Source: Plotosus lineatus
Lineage: Eukaryota > Chordata > Actinopteri > Siluriformes > Plotosidae
Reading direction: 5' to 3'
Length of the DNA: 64,000 bases
Assembly: GCA_024760905.1 (NCBI GenBank)
Contig: CM045729.1
Location: 10,059,580 to 10,123,579, forward strand
Part shown: positions 31,554 through 43,346 of the stretch, piece after piece
Layout of the letters: each line of letters begins with the position of its first letter
Numbering within the stretch: the first letter of the stretch is position 1
Position numbers and translations under genes: made by a program
The notes under the pieces: generated by a model
What the model was told of the DNA's origin: nothing
Seen by the model: the letters and a program-made list of their open reading frames with translations, nothing else
The model's database searches: none

Positions 31554-32447
31554 AAAACTTAAAATGAGTGCTACAGGCATTACATCACTCCTGCCCAGTG
31601 TTCCCATTAAGGAGAACTGAGTTTGTGCCAATACTGTGTTCAGATGACTCGGACGCTGGAGGCACTGGCTGGTTCTCAGCCAATCTTGACAGTGTGGCTT
31701 GCTTGACAGCAAGAAGCGCAGGAAGGTTGCTGGAGGGGATATCCACCTCCTGCAGGGGGTGGGACGTCCCCCATAAACTCTCCCATAAAATATGGTAAAA
31801 ATTTACAATTGAAATTTGCAACATGAGTCCATCTAGAGACAAGTGTTGATTTAAAAAATGTAAAAACCAGAAGAATTTGTGCGTGCACTGAAAGAATTTT
31901 GGTGGTTTAAACTTTTATTGACAGTTCATGGGTAGCTTACAATTTATTATTCAACTTGTGAAAGCAACAAGTCCTAATATCAACTCGAAATCAGTCATAA
32001 GAATCGTGTTCTGGACCAGAATCACCCGGATACGGTCGAGGTTGTTACCCCGATGTTCTCATGTACAGTTGTGTATATTCATAGAATGCATTCATTGTGT
32101 ACATAACATAGTGGGACCTCGATGGTGCAGAACCAGTCTATCCCGAAATGTCTCATTAGTGAATTGCAGGGCTGCCAACCCAGGAAAGGACCACTTTGTA
32201 GTCGATTTACACCAAAATGTATTTCTGATAGATGCCGAACATTTTGACAGCTGTTTAACATGACATACAAACAAGTCGGAGATTATGGAACTTAAAACAA
32301 AACAAAGACAGAATAAAATTACTGCTCAGTGCCAATAATTCCTTGCGCCAATCGAAAATAATTTGCACCTGCCACGTCAGTAAATTTTACAAAGGATGCA
32401 TCTCTTTTCTCATCATCTATAAATTTTACGGCTGTTATGTCTCGAGT
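31554..32447. other. No established gene
   Basis: Short frames on both strands between 31928 and 32280, including a Cys-containing minus frame (GWQPCNSLMRHFGIDWFCTI), are not recognised. Confidence 0.4.
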
Positions 32448-32602
32448 CTATAGACATTTATACATGTTGGGATTGTTACGCCGATCCTCTCTACATCCAC
32501 ATCCATAACTGTTACAGTCATCACTTGTCGTCTCCGTACACCTGTAACCGTTACATGATTGAAAGTCAGTAGAATTTGTGGACCACCAACAATTTCCATG
32601 TA
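32448..32602 (-). CDS. Possible last exon of a cysteine-rich secreted peptide
   Basis: 155 bases after a good acceptor (tttctgatttcag): HGNCWWSTNSTDFQSCNGYR, then CTETTSDDCNSYGCGCRED and MYKCL, stop TAG. Seven cysteines in 50 residues and a splice site suggest a disulphide-stabilised secreted domain. I do not recognise the family and no upstream exon is assigned. Could be a chance frame. Confidence 0.33.
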
Positions 32603-32651
32603 CTGAAATCAGAAAAAAAATGTTGTTAAAATTCCGGAAGTGCGGGAGCAA

Positions 32652-33056
32652 CTGAAACAGACTGCCAGATAACGCGTGTGCTCTCCGCATGCAGTATCTG
32701 GGATATCAGAGAGTTGTTGCACAGACTTGTACTGAGTTCAATAATTAGTTGCAACTGTGGGGAAACAGCTGTCCGGGGTACACCCCAAACTCATTCACAG
32801 TTGGTTGAGATGGGCGCTAGACTCTCTGAGACTCTTCTTAGGATTAAGTGGCTCTAAAAATGAATGAATGAATGAACTGTGGGGAACTGTTGATTGATTG
32901 GGGTTTGTCGACAAAAGATTCAGACGAGAGAAAATCAGTTTTACAGTAAACTGCCTTAAGAGGTGAAAACAAGTCTTTGCTTCTTAATCCCACTTCCGGT
33001 TTCTCCAGAAGATCAAATCCTTCCACCATGGAATATGAATTGTGTCATGAACAAGG

Positions 33057-33105
<49 letters not shown>

Positions 33106-33410
33106 TGTGTGTGTTTGTGTGTGTGTGTGTGTGTGGGGGGGGGGGTTTAAGTCATGGGCAACACATCATTATTTTGTCCTGCTCAGAGTCAGCTCAACTC
33201 TACATGCCAACTCTAAGAAGCCTAGAAATCTTTAACTCGCGTTCTATGATGCACAGATATATAATTCTGTACTAATATTCTAATATAATTTTTCCATTTT
33301 GACTTTTTCATCCTGTTTATTAAAGGGAAATACAGATAGACATAAAATTCTTCTTCTGGTTATTAATGGTTAAATTTCTGTGTTTCAAATGAAATGACAC
33401 AAATCAGATA
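32652..33410. repeat. Duplicated block D1, left part (partner 50322-51035)
   Basis: About 750 bases shared with 50322-51035, starting ctgaaacagactgcc. Contains a SINE-tail piece (32761-32875) and a TG/GA array (33058-33135). Interrupted at 33410 by LINE R6. Confidence 0.85.
33058..33145. repeat. TG/GA microsatellite in D1
   Basis: TG units, five GA units, TG units and a run of G. Shorter in the D2 partner (50731-50760). Confidence 0.92.
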
Positions 33411-36400
33411 TTCTTCTTCTTCTTCTTTTCCTTTCGGCTTTTCCCTTCAGGGGTCGCCACAGCGAATCATCTGCCTCCATCTCGCCCTATCCTTTGTATC
33501 TTCTTCTCTTACACCAACTGCCTTCATGTCCTCCTTCACCAAGTCCATGAATCGTCTCTTTAATCTTCCTCTAGGCCTTCTGCTTGGTAGTTCCAACCTC
33601 AGCATCCGACTACCAATATACTCACTATCCCTCCTCTGTACATGTCCAAACCATCTCAATCTGGCCTCTCTGACTTTATCTCCAAAATGTCTTACATGTG
33701 CTGTCCCTCTGATGTGCTCATTCCTGATCCTATCCATCCTCATTACTCCCAAAGAGAACCTTAACATTTTCATCTCAGCTACTTCTTCTCTGCCTCCTGT
33801 CTTTTGCCCAGGGCCACTGTTTCTAAACCATACAACATTGCTGGCCTCAACGCCGTTTTGTACACTTTTCCTTTCATTCTTGCCGATACCTTTCTATCAC
33901 ACATCACACCGGACATTTTTCTCCAACCATTCCAACCAGCCTGCTCACGCTTCTTCACCTCTTTTCCACACTCTCCATTGCTCTGGATTGTTGAGCCTAA
34001 GTACTTAAAATCCTCCACCTTCCTTATCTCTGCTCCCTGTAACCTCGCCATTCCTGTTGGGTCCTTGGCATTCATAAACATGTATTCTGTCTTCCTGAGG
34101 CTAACCTTCATTCCCCTCCTTTCCAGGGCATACCTCCACCTCTCTAGATTTTCCTGCACTTGTTATCTGCTCTCACTGCAGATCACAATGTCATCTGCAA
34201 ACATCATAGTCCATTGGGATTCTTGTCTAACCTCGTCTGTCAGCCTCTCCATCACCATAGCAAACAAGAAGGGGCTCAGAGCTGACCCATGATGCAGTCC
34301 CACCTCCACCTTGAACTCATCTGTCACACCAACAGCACACCTCACCACCGTGTTACATCTCTCATACATGTCCTGCATCACTCTAACATACTTCTCTGCC
34401 ACTCCAGACTTTATCATGCAATACCACAGTTCCTCTCTCGGCACCTTGTCATATGCCTCAAAGCAAACACTGCACCTGTGCTGCTCTTTCTTGGCATGAA
34501 ACCAAACTGTTGTTCACAAATGCTGACCTCTGCCCTTAGTCTAGCTTCCACTATTCTTTCAAATAACTTCATCGTATGGCTCATTAACTTTATCCCTCTG
34601 TAGTTGCCACAACTTTGCACATCTCCCATCATCATCATCATCATCATCATCATCTTCTTCCACTTAGTCCAGGGTCCTGTCGCGGGGGAGCAACCTTAGC
34701 AAAGAGGTCCAGACGTCCCTCTCCCGAGCCACTTCCTCCAACTCTCCCGGGGGGACACCAAGGCGGTCCCAGACAAGCCAAGAGACATAGTCCCTACAGC
34801 GTGTTCTAGGTCGACCCCGGGGTCTCTTCCCGGTTGGACATGCCCGAAACACCACACCAGGGAGGCGTCCGGGGGGCACTCTGACCAGATGCCCGAGCCA
34901 CCTCAACTGGCCCCTTTCAATGCGGAGGAGCAGCAGATCTACTCCGAGCTCTCCCCTGATGGCGGAGCTTCTCACCTTATCTCTAAGGGAGAACCCCGCC
35001 ACCCGGCGAAGGAAGCTCATTTCAGCCGCTTGTATCCGTGATCTTGTTCTTTTGGTCATTACCTAAAGCTCGTGACCATTGGTGAGGGTTGGAACGTAGA
35101 TCGACTGGTAAATTGAGAGCTTCACCTTGCAGCTCAGCTCCTTCTTCACCATGACGGACCGGTACAGGCACCGCTTAACAGCAGAGGCTGCAGCGATCCG
35201 TCTGTCGTTCTCTCGCTCCATCCTTCCCTCGTAAACAAGACCCCAAGATACTTAAACTCCTCCACTTGGGGCAGGACCTCATTCCCAAGCCGGAGGGTGC
35301 ATTCCACCATTGTCCGACTGAGAACCATTGCCTCGGACTTGGAGGTACTGATCTTCATCCCGGCTGCTTTGCACTCAGCTGCGAATCGCTCCAATGAGAG
35401 CTGGAGGGCCCGACTTGATGAAGCCAAAAGGACAACATCATCCGCAAAAAGCAGAGACGATATCCAATGGCCACTAAACCAGAACCCCTCATCGCCTCGA
35501 CTGCGCCTAGCAATTCTGTCCATAAAAATTATGAACAGAATCGGTGACAAAGGATCGTTTCCAGTGGGAGTTGGAGTCTGCCAAGGCTGTCCTTTGTCAC
35601 CGATTCTGCACATCTCCCTTGTTCTTAAAAATGGGCACCAGCACACATCTCCATTCCTCTGGCATCCTCTCACTCTCTAAGACCATGTTGAATGTTCTTG
35701 TCAGGAAATCTACTGCTACCTCTCCTAGACACTTCCATACCTCCACCGGTATGTCATCAGGACCAACTGTTTTTCCACTCTTCATCCTCTCCAATGCCCT
35801 CCTCACTTCTAATCTTTGCTACCTCCTGGTCCTCAACAGTCACCTCTTCTACTCTTTTTTCACTCTCATTTTCCTCATTCATCAGCTCTTCAAAGTACTC
35901 TTTCCATCTTCCCAGCACACTTCTGTCATCAGCCAATACATTTCCCTCTGTACTTAATCACTCTAACTTGCTGCACATCCTTCCCATCTCTATTTCTCTG
36001 CTGTGCCAACCTGTATAAATCATTTTCTCTCTCATTACTTTCCAACCGAGCATACAAGTAATCATACATGCTTTGTTTGGCCTTTGACACCGCTACCTTT
36101 GCCTTACACTGTATTTCCCTGTACTCTTGTTTACTCTTTTTGGCCTCTCAATGTCCCACTTCTTTTTAGCTAACCTCTTCCTTTGTACACACTCCTGCAC
36201 TTCCTCATTCCACCACCAAGTCTACATATCTCCTCTCCTTCCAGATAACACATAAAGTATTCTCCTACCTGTCTCCCTGATCACATTAGCTGTAGTTGTC
36301 CACTCATCTGGCAGCACTTCCTGATCACCCAAAGCCATTTTCAACTCCTCCTTGAAGACAACACGACACTCGTCCTTTTTCAGCTTCCACCACTTTGTCT

Positions 36401-37464
36401 TCTGCTCTGCCTTTGCTTTCTTCACCTTCCTCACCATCAGTGTCATCCTGCACACCACCATCCTATGCTGTTTGGCAACACTCACCCGCTACTACTTTGC
36501 AGTCACTGAGTTCCTTCAAATTACATCACCTACACAAGATGTAGTCTGCCTGTGTGCTCCTACCTCCACTTTTATAAGACACCCTATGCTCCTGTCTCTT
36601 CTGAAAGAAAGTATTTACCACAGCCATTTCTATCCTTTTTGCAAAATCTACCAATATCTGTCCTTCTGTGTTCCTGTCCTGGATACCAAACCTACCCATC
36701 ACTTCCTCGTCCCCTATGTTTCTTTCACCAACATGTCCATTGAAGTCTGCCTTAATGACCACTCTTTCATCTCTGGGGGTCCTCTGCATCACTTCATCTA
36801 ACTCACTCCAGAATCTCTCCTTCTCTTCTAGCTCAGATCCTGCCTGTGGGGCATAAGCACTAACAACATTAAACATCACGCCTTCAATTTCTAACTTGAG
36901 ACTCATCACTCTGTCTGACACTCTTTTCACTTCTAGAACATTCCTGACAAAAGTTCTCCTTCAAGATGACTCCCACTCCATTTCTCTTCCCATCCACACC
37001 ATGAAAAAACAGTTTAAAGCCTGCTTCTAAGCTTCTAGCCTTGCGACCTTTCCACCTGGTCTCCTGAACACACAGTATGTCCACCTTTCTCCTCTGCATC
37101 ATGTCAGCCAGCTCTCTACCTTTTCCTGTCATAGTTCCAACACTCAGAGTCCAACACTTTCAGTCAAAGACTCATGCCTTTCCTCTTCTCTCTCTGCCTA
37201 CGGAAACGCCTCCTTCGACCAACAGTCTTCGACCAACAGTAGTCCAATTTCCACCAGCACCCTGTTGGTTAACAGCACTGATTGCGGTTGTTGTTAACCC
37301 GGGCCTCGACCGATCCGGTATTAATTTCTTTGTTATGACTCGCATGTTTTATTTGGCATGTTTTACACCGGATGCTCTTCCTGACGCAGCCCTCTGCATT
37401 TATCCGGGCTTGGGACCGGCGTGAGGGAGAGAAACTGGCTTGTGCCCCTCCCTCACGGCTGCAC
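33411..37464 (-). mobile_element. RTE-like LINE R6, full length with nested LINE, 16-bp target duplication
   Basis: Minus strand, 3' tail at the left (GAA repeats), 5' leader at the right. Flanked by tgacacaaatcagata (33395-33410) and tgacaaaaataaggta (37465-37480). The paralogous block D2 has a single uninterrupted tgacataaataagatc (51020-51035). Contains endonuclease and RT, disrupted by several frameshifts and by N2 at 34628-35606. The linker is intact here (KLKKDECRVVFKEEL), where R4 and R7 have deletions. Confidence 0.88.
34628..35606 (-). mobile_element. LINE N2 nested in R6, with inverted 5' end
   Basis: Second LINE family, minus strand, starting at the left with an ATC-repeat tail. 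Encodes LLRIERGQLRWLGHLVRVP, GRPRTRCRDYVSWLVWDRLG and SSLLFADDVVLLASSSRALQ. Its last ~54 bases (35553-35606) are in the opposite orientation. The target duplication tgcacatctccc is at 34616-34627 and 35607-35618. Confidence 0.87.
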
Positions 37465-37480
37465 TGACAAAAATAAGGTA

Positions 37481-38053
37481 TGTGCTGAAGTTATGAATTT
37501 TGCTGAATAGCACACAAGATAGTACAATAAATTATTATTTTATTCTGCTGCATGAGAACAGAGGAAAAACAAACTATAATCATTTTAATTATTTATTTTT
37601 ACCTTTTGAAATTGCATTTTTGAAACTCGTTTAAAGTTAAAATACTATTATTATCTTTAAAAACATGAAGTCAATATTGTGTAGATTTGTTTGCATTTGT
37701 TCGGATGGTGTTTTGTTACATTTCCAGAAGAACATTCAGGGTTTTATATGACATATTGTGTGAAGAATTATCTTGAGTTTATAGAATGGTATGCTCTCTT
37801 GTCACAAAATTTTGAACTAATCAGATCTCACAATTGCTGTGTATTATATATTCAAAACATTTTTGTCATAAAAAGGCAACTTGTGTGCTACTTTTATTTT
37901 ATTATTAAGGCTGAACAAGTACAAAAAAAATCCATAATATTCTAAATAGAACTTACTGCTTATGACACAGTTCAAGGTTTGAGTCGGGCTTTACTCTCAA
38001 AACCATCATTTTTGCAAATTTATTAGAATATTACACTTATTTACAACAGTATA
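37481..38053. repeat. Duplicated block D1, right part (partner 51036-51608)
   Basis: Continues D1 after the LINE (tgtgctgaagttatgaat onward), ending acaacagtata. The TRIM B 3' flank begins right after it. Confidence 0.85.
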
Positions 38054-38569
38054 AGCGGTAATGTTCTCAGCCGACACTCAGCGGGGTACACAGGGCCATC
38101 ACAGGAAGAAGCTGAAACTTCAAAGTCACAAATGTAAAGTTGGCTCCATCTGCTGTGTGATTTGAAACACTGCAAGTATTTTGACATTTTCATCGTTTCA
38201 TATTTTGGAGGAGATGGCGTGTGTGTGTGTGTGTGTGTGTGAATGTAATATCCAATAGATGATGCCTGTGTCTTTTTTTATTTTAATTCCATCCTGTAGT
38301 TTATTTGTTTGTGGAAGTCCTAAAAACCAAGGTTGTGGAAAAAGTCTGCTGGAGTAATTTCACCTTCATATCACATGATTTTAATTTAACAAATCTTTAT
38401 TTCAACAGAACATTTCATTATTTTATATTATTTTGATAGCTCTTAATAAAATTCTGTCAATATATCCAGTTTTTATTTCAGTTTGATTTCCGAAGTGAGT
38501 CGGAATGACGTCATAACACTTCAAAAACGTTTCACGATTAAGTGCTCAGTGCTTTTGTAAAACAAACAT
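38054..38569 (-). repeat. 3' flank of TRIM copy B
   Basis: Matches 2170-2870 and 62345-63030, with a TG array at 38218-38241 and small deletions. Probable 3' UTR region. Confidence 0.7.
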
Positions 38570-39174
38570 TCACAAAGAATAAACTTTAATCTTCAATGTT
38601 TCATTAATTAACTGAAATAAGACAAAACCAGCTCCGACTGATCTGATTAAACACAGAGACTGAAGTGGGCGGAGCTTTAGAGGAGATTCTTCACCATAAA
38701 CACAGAGGATTGGCAGTAATGTATCAGTGAATGTGTGTGTGAAAGTGTGGAGGTGTTTGTTAGTGAGCGGGTCGGAGAAGGACAGTTTTCCTCTGTCCCA
38801 GTCCAACTGGACTCTGATCCTCTGGAGTTTCTGTGATACTGAGAGGAGAGTCGCTGGCTGTGGTGTAGAAACTGCTCCATATTCACCACCATAATACCAC
38901 ACATACCAGATTCCACTGCTGAAGAATATCCTCCCCTTCCTCTGAGCAGATTCTCTCATCACACCCACATTCCACCATGTACAGTCTCCAACATCAACAT
39001 CCCAGCGGTGAGTCCATGAGTTAAAACCCTGAGAGCCCAGAATACAGTAACAATCATTAAATCTCTCTGGATTATCAGGAAGTTTCTGTTTCTCATCACT
39101 GAGTCTCACACTGGTCAGATCATCACATACAATGAGGTCAGGATGAGCGGTGTTGGGGTCCAGAGTTACAGGTA
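38570..39174 (-). CDS. TRIM B exon 6: PRY-SPRY with C-terminal extension
   Basis: 605 bases. [35 protein letters not shown] and [13 protein letters not shown] are intact. After RPLQSL, the ancestral TAA is changed and the frame continues [13 protein letters not shown] and on to a stop at 38570-38572. Confidence 0.88.
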
Positions 39175-39702
39175 CTGAAAACACACACACACACAAATAA
39201 GAGAAAATAGAAACTCTGAAGCGCTCGTTGGTTCCTCGGTGTCTCTGCTCAATACAAACACTTATCTGTCTTCCTTTTGGCTTTTTTCCCTTTGACTTGG
39301 GAGTTGCCACAGCGAATCATCAGATTCGCACGTTTGATTATGTCGGATGCCCTTCCTGACACAACCCTTTTAGCAATGGACAGAAACACGCTGACGACTT
39401 TGCAGCTCCCCTTTACGAAAGTCAGCAATGGTTCTTTTACATGAACCTCTCACCATAGACAGTGAGAGCCGCACTGGGGTGGGGCAGTGACAAGCCTGTG
39501 GAGAGTGGGACTCGAACCCCCAACCTTTGGATCAGCGATCCAGCGCCCTATACCACTAGACCACCACTGCCCCACTTAATACAAACACTGAACGGAGAAA
39601 GTTTTTCTTTAATGAATGAGCCACAGTCTGATCTTCAACTTTCAAAATAAACCGTCGACTGCATCCCCGAGGAACCGAATTAAACACGAACACTTTTATA
39701 AC

Positions 39703-39734
<32 letters not shown>

Positions 39735-39842
39735 TTTAAAATTTGTAATATACAAATAAATGCTACAAACCCCTTCAGTGCAGTTTATTAAAAAACAGAA
39801 AAGCACGTTAAGGGATTGAAATTAGAAATTGTGTGGGTGCAT

Positions 39843-39874
<32 letters not shown>

Positions 39875-41225
39875 GATAGAATGAATGTGAAAAATTGGGA
39901 CTTTCAGTTGCTTACTGTATTGTACAGTATCCTGCATGTTCTCGCAGACTCTGAACTTCAGGCTGCTCAGATGCTTTGCCACATGGATCAGTGCTCCTGA
40001 AAGCTCGTCTGGATGCTGCAGTGTGCACTGGGCTCTGTAAACACATTCGGGAGTCAGTGCTGCTGTGGGTTTGGATTCAGAAACACAGAGAATGAGAGAG
40101 ACAGGAAGAACATCACTCACCTTTTCACTGTGGCCTTGTAGTTCTGTAAAACAACAAAGTAAATATGAGTGGAGATGATTGACATTTTTACACCAATGAA
40201 ATGTGGCGTTTCTGATGATGGAAACAAGTTTTACTTTCTCACAGTATAAATACTGAATAAATGATCCTCACTTGTAAGAACGAGACGTCTTCAGCTCTCA
40301 TCTCGTCTTCTATGGCTCTGATTGTGTCTGAAAGAGATGAAATGTCTCTGTTCAGCTTCTCCATCTTCTCCTTCATCATCTGACTCTTCTGCTCCTCTTC
40401 CTCTCTCAGTGCAGTGATCCTGACTGTCTCTTCATCTCGTAGAAACCGGTGAAGCTCCTCAAACTCCTCCTTAATCTGACGCTCTGTGTGTTGGGCCTGA
40501 ATCTGCAGTGAAGAGGAATTCAAATGAAATAGAATCCATTATGCAATGATGTAAAATATAATTATAATATCAAACCCATGCATTGATTCTGACCTTTATA
40601 TGCTCTGCAGTCTGACTCCAGTTCAGTTTACAGTCTTTAAAGATCTTCAGTTTCTCCTGTAGGGGCTTCAGTGCAGTTTTGAGCTCCTCCTGAACAAATC
40701 CACACACTGCATGGAGACTCTGTGTTTCAGATCTTATTTTACACACCGTTACCTCACACCACTGTTTATTATGGAGATTTAACTGTGCAATGTTCAGTGT
40801 GTGGTTTTATAATATACATTATTTACCTTACAGTCTGTTACTACCTCATCAATGGGGCAGAATTTGTGGTTGGTGTGTTTTCTTGAATCCCGACACACCA
40901 CACACACCGGCTGTTGATCGTCCAGACAGAAGAGTTTAAATTTCTCCCTGTGCAGACTGCAGACTGTTTCAGACCCTGATGAAGATCTCTGACTTCTCTC
41001 CTGTAAGAAAGTCTCACACAGGTTCTTTAAGGCCAGATTGATGGGAGGAGAATCCATGGGCGAATTCCTCCTACAAATGGGACATTCTCTGGATCCTTTG
41101 GTCTCCCAGAACTTCTCCAAACACACTTTACACACACTGTGACTGCAGCCCAGAAGAACAGGATTCTTGAAGATTTCACAGCACACAGGACAGGAGAAAT
41201 CCTCCTCTGAGAACTTAGAAGCCAT
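38570..41225 (-). CDS. TRIM copy B: RING/B-box/coiled-coil/PRY-SPRY E3 ubiquitin ligase, open throughout
   Basis: Six coding exons on the minus strand: 40827-41225, 40594-40689, 40272-40502, 40131-40153, 39916-40034 and 38570-39174 (399, 96, 231, 23, 119, 605 bases). The sum is 1473 bases, giving 490 residues with no internal stop. ATG at 41223-41225 starts [23 protein letters not shown] residues 12-51 and B-box residues 89-120 keep all zinc ligands. The coiled coil covers about residues 134-270 and PRY-SPRY about 290-463. The stop used by copies A and C is lost, so 26 extra residues follow. TRIM proteins transfer ubiquitin to targets bound by SPRY; fish members often act in antiviral defence, which is inferred here. 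The gene name is not assigned. Confidence 0.88.
39263..39577 (-). mobile_element. tRNA-derived SINE with RTE-type tail, full length, 12-bp target duplication
   Basis: Flanked by aatacaaacact at 39251-39262 and 39578-39589. TRIM A and TRIM C have one uninterrupted copy of that site (3519-3530 in A). Head box A TGGTCTAGTGGTATAGGGC, box B GGTTCGAGTCC. The tail consists of a leader-like part (gaagggcatccgacataatc) and a 3'-end-like part (gatgattcgctgtggcaact). The head is a retroposon promoter, not a tRNA gene. Confidence 0.85.
39842..39875. repeat. AC microsatellite in TRIM B intron 5
   Basis: About 15 units; paralogous to 4497-4521 in copy A. Confidence 0.9.
39916..40034 (-). CDS. TRIM B exon 5: linker
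   Basis: 119 bases, [20 protein letters not shown] to MQDTVQY; acceptor TTACAG, donor GTAAGC. Confidence 0.82.
40131..40153 (-). CDS. TRIM B exon 4: micro-exon
   Basis: 23 bases identical to copy A (NYKATVKR across the junction). Confidence 0.82.
40272..40502 (-). CDS. TRIM B exon 3: coiled coil
   Basis: 231 bases, starting [20 protein letters not shown]; the codon that is TAA in copy A is TCA here ([10 protein letters not shown]). Donor GTGAGG. Confidence 0.9.
40594..40689 (-). CDS. TRIM B exon 2: coiled coil
   Basis: 96 bases, [20 protein letters not shown] onward, phase 0-0. Donor GTCAGA. Confidence 0.87.
40827..41225 (-). CDS. TRIM B exon 1: RING and B-box
   Basis: 133 codons ending TDCK, donor GTAAAT. 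Differs from copy A at a few residues (for example CPIC for CPVC) with all ligands intact. Confidence 0.9.
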
Positions 41226-41427
41226 TTTATTTTGCTGTTGTTGTTCTCTCCAGTCCGAATGTTCAGAGATTCCCTTTCACCTTGATTAAAAGTAATTACA
41301 GCCTGATTTCAGTTTTCTTTAAAGTAAAACACACGACTTTGTAGATCCAGTTATTAATCACTTCTTCTCACAGTGCTGAGAATGAGACTCAGATTTCTCC
41401 ATAAACCGAGAATAAAACAAAACTCAC

Positions 41428-41480
41428 CAGAGCAGAACACTGCAGGCTGGTGATGGAGGACTGCGGTCGCCTCAAACCCC
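41428..41480 (-). other. Probable 5' non-coding exon of TRIM B
   Basis: Conserved with copy A; donor GTGAGTTTTG at 41427. The right edge is not determined. Confidence 0.42.
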
Positions 41481-41536
41481 ACACGTCATGAATAGGAGTT
41501 TGAGAGAGACATCACAGACAACACACAACACTTATG

Positions 41537-41584
41537 AACCACAACATTCAAAACGTCATAATAATAATAATAATGATAATAATA

Positions 41585-41664
<80 letters not shown>

Positions 41665-41681
41665 GACGTTTTGAATGTTGT

Positions 41682-41685
<4 letters not shown>
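41537..41685. repeat. 26-bp perfect inverted repeat around AAT and TA arrays
   Basis: 41537-41562 and 41660-41685 are exact reverse complements. The ~97 bases between them are an AAT-rich part and a TA array. A second TA array follows (41686-41750), then GT and AC arrays to 41790. Confidence 0.85.
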
Positions 41686-41758
<73 letters not shown>

Positions 41759-41790
41759 ATATAAAACACACACACACACACACACACACC
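41686..41790. repeat. TA, GT and AC arrays
   Basis: TA units to 41750, gtgtgtgt, then AC units 41768-41788. Confidence 0.92.
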
Positions 41791-42512
41791 TTTTCTGCAC
41801 TCTGGCTCCAATGAAATATTGCCTTCTCTATATAAAATGTATGTGTTTGCTTCAGCGTCACCATAAAATTATTTTAAAAATAAAAATTGTTGACTGATTC
41901 TGAGCTCAATTATTTCAAGATCAAAATATTTTTTTTATTTTCCAGAATTATAGTTTTATTTTTCACCAAATTTCATTTTTTCAGAAACCAAAAGTGACGG
42001 CAACTCGAACTCAATACAACTAATGAATTAATCTAATTAACTCCATCAACATTCAAGGAAACATCAAATAAAATTATTTGATCGTAAAATTGTATATTTA
42101 AGAACTAACCAGGTTTTTTCTGTGATTTTTACAAACTACGAACAACAACTGATCCCTGCAGTAACCAGATCGCCATTAAAAAACAACAACATTCAGTCGC
42201 TGAAATGAAATGCAGCCGTGAGGGGGGGGGGGGCACAAACCAGTGTCTCTCCCTCACGCCGGTCCCAAGCCCGGATAAATGCAGAGGGTTGCGTCAGGAA
42301 GGGCATCCGGCGTAAAACAAATGCCAAATAAACTATGCGAATCACAAGAAAGAACCACATACCGGATCGGTCGAGGCCCGGGTTAACAACGACCGCCATC
42401 AGTGCCGTCAACCAACAGGGTGCTTGATGGAAATTGGACTACTGTTGGTCGAAGACGTCGAAGAAGGAGAGGCGGGAAGCGTGTCCGTTGCCAGAGAGAG
42501 AAGAGGAAAGGC

Positions 42513-43346
42513 ATGAGTCTAGGACTGAAAGTAGGGACTTTGAATGTTGGAACTATGACAGGAAAAGGTAGAGAGCTGGCTGACATGATGCAGAGGAGGA
42601 AGGTGGACATACTGTGTGTTCAGGAGACCAGGTGGAAAGGTCGCAAGGCTAGAAGCATAGGAGCAGGGTTTAAGCTGTTTTTTCATGGTGTGGATGGGAA
42701 GAGAAATGGAGTCGGAGTCATCTTGAAGGAGGAGTTTGCCAGGAATGTTCTAGAAGTGAAAAGAGTGTCAGACAGACTGATGAGTCTCAAGTTAGAAATT
42801 GAAGGTGTGATACTCAATGTTGTTAGTGCTTATGCCCCACAGACAGGATGTGAGCGAGAAGAGAAGGAGAGATTCTGGAGGGAGTTAGATGAAGTGATGC
42901 AGAGTACCCCCAGAGGTGAAAGAGTGGTCATTGGGGGAGACTTCAATGGACATGTTGGTGCAGGAAACAGAGGGGACGAGGAAGTGATGGGTAGGTTTGG
43001 TATCCAGGACAGGAACGCAGAAGGACAGATGTTGGTAGATTTTGCAAAAATGATGGAAATGGCTGTGGTGAATACTTTCTTCCAGAAGAGACAGGAGCAT
43101 AGGGTGACTTATAAAAGTGGAGGTAGGAGCACACAGGTAGACTACATCTTGTGCAGGCGATGTAATTTAAAGGAAGTCAGTGACTGCAAAGTCATAGTGG
43201 GTGAGAGTGTTGCCAAACAGCATAGGATGGTGGTGTGCAGGATGATGCTGATGGTGAGGAAGGTGAAGAAGGCAAAGGCAGAGCAGAAGACAAAGTCGTG
43301 GAAGTTGAAAAGGAAGAGTGTCGGGTTGTCTTCAAGGAGGAGTTGA
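42513..43346 (+). pseudogene. R7 endonuclease domain
   Basis: LKVGTLNVGTMTGKGREL to ESVAKQHRMVVCRM; catalytic motifs as in R4 (VIGGDFNGHVGAGNRG, STQVDYI). The open frame extends from 42402. After about 43305 it is out of frame. Confidence 0.82.
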
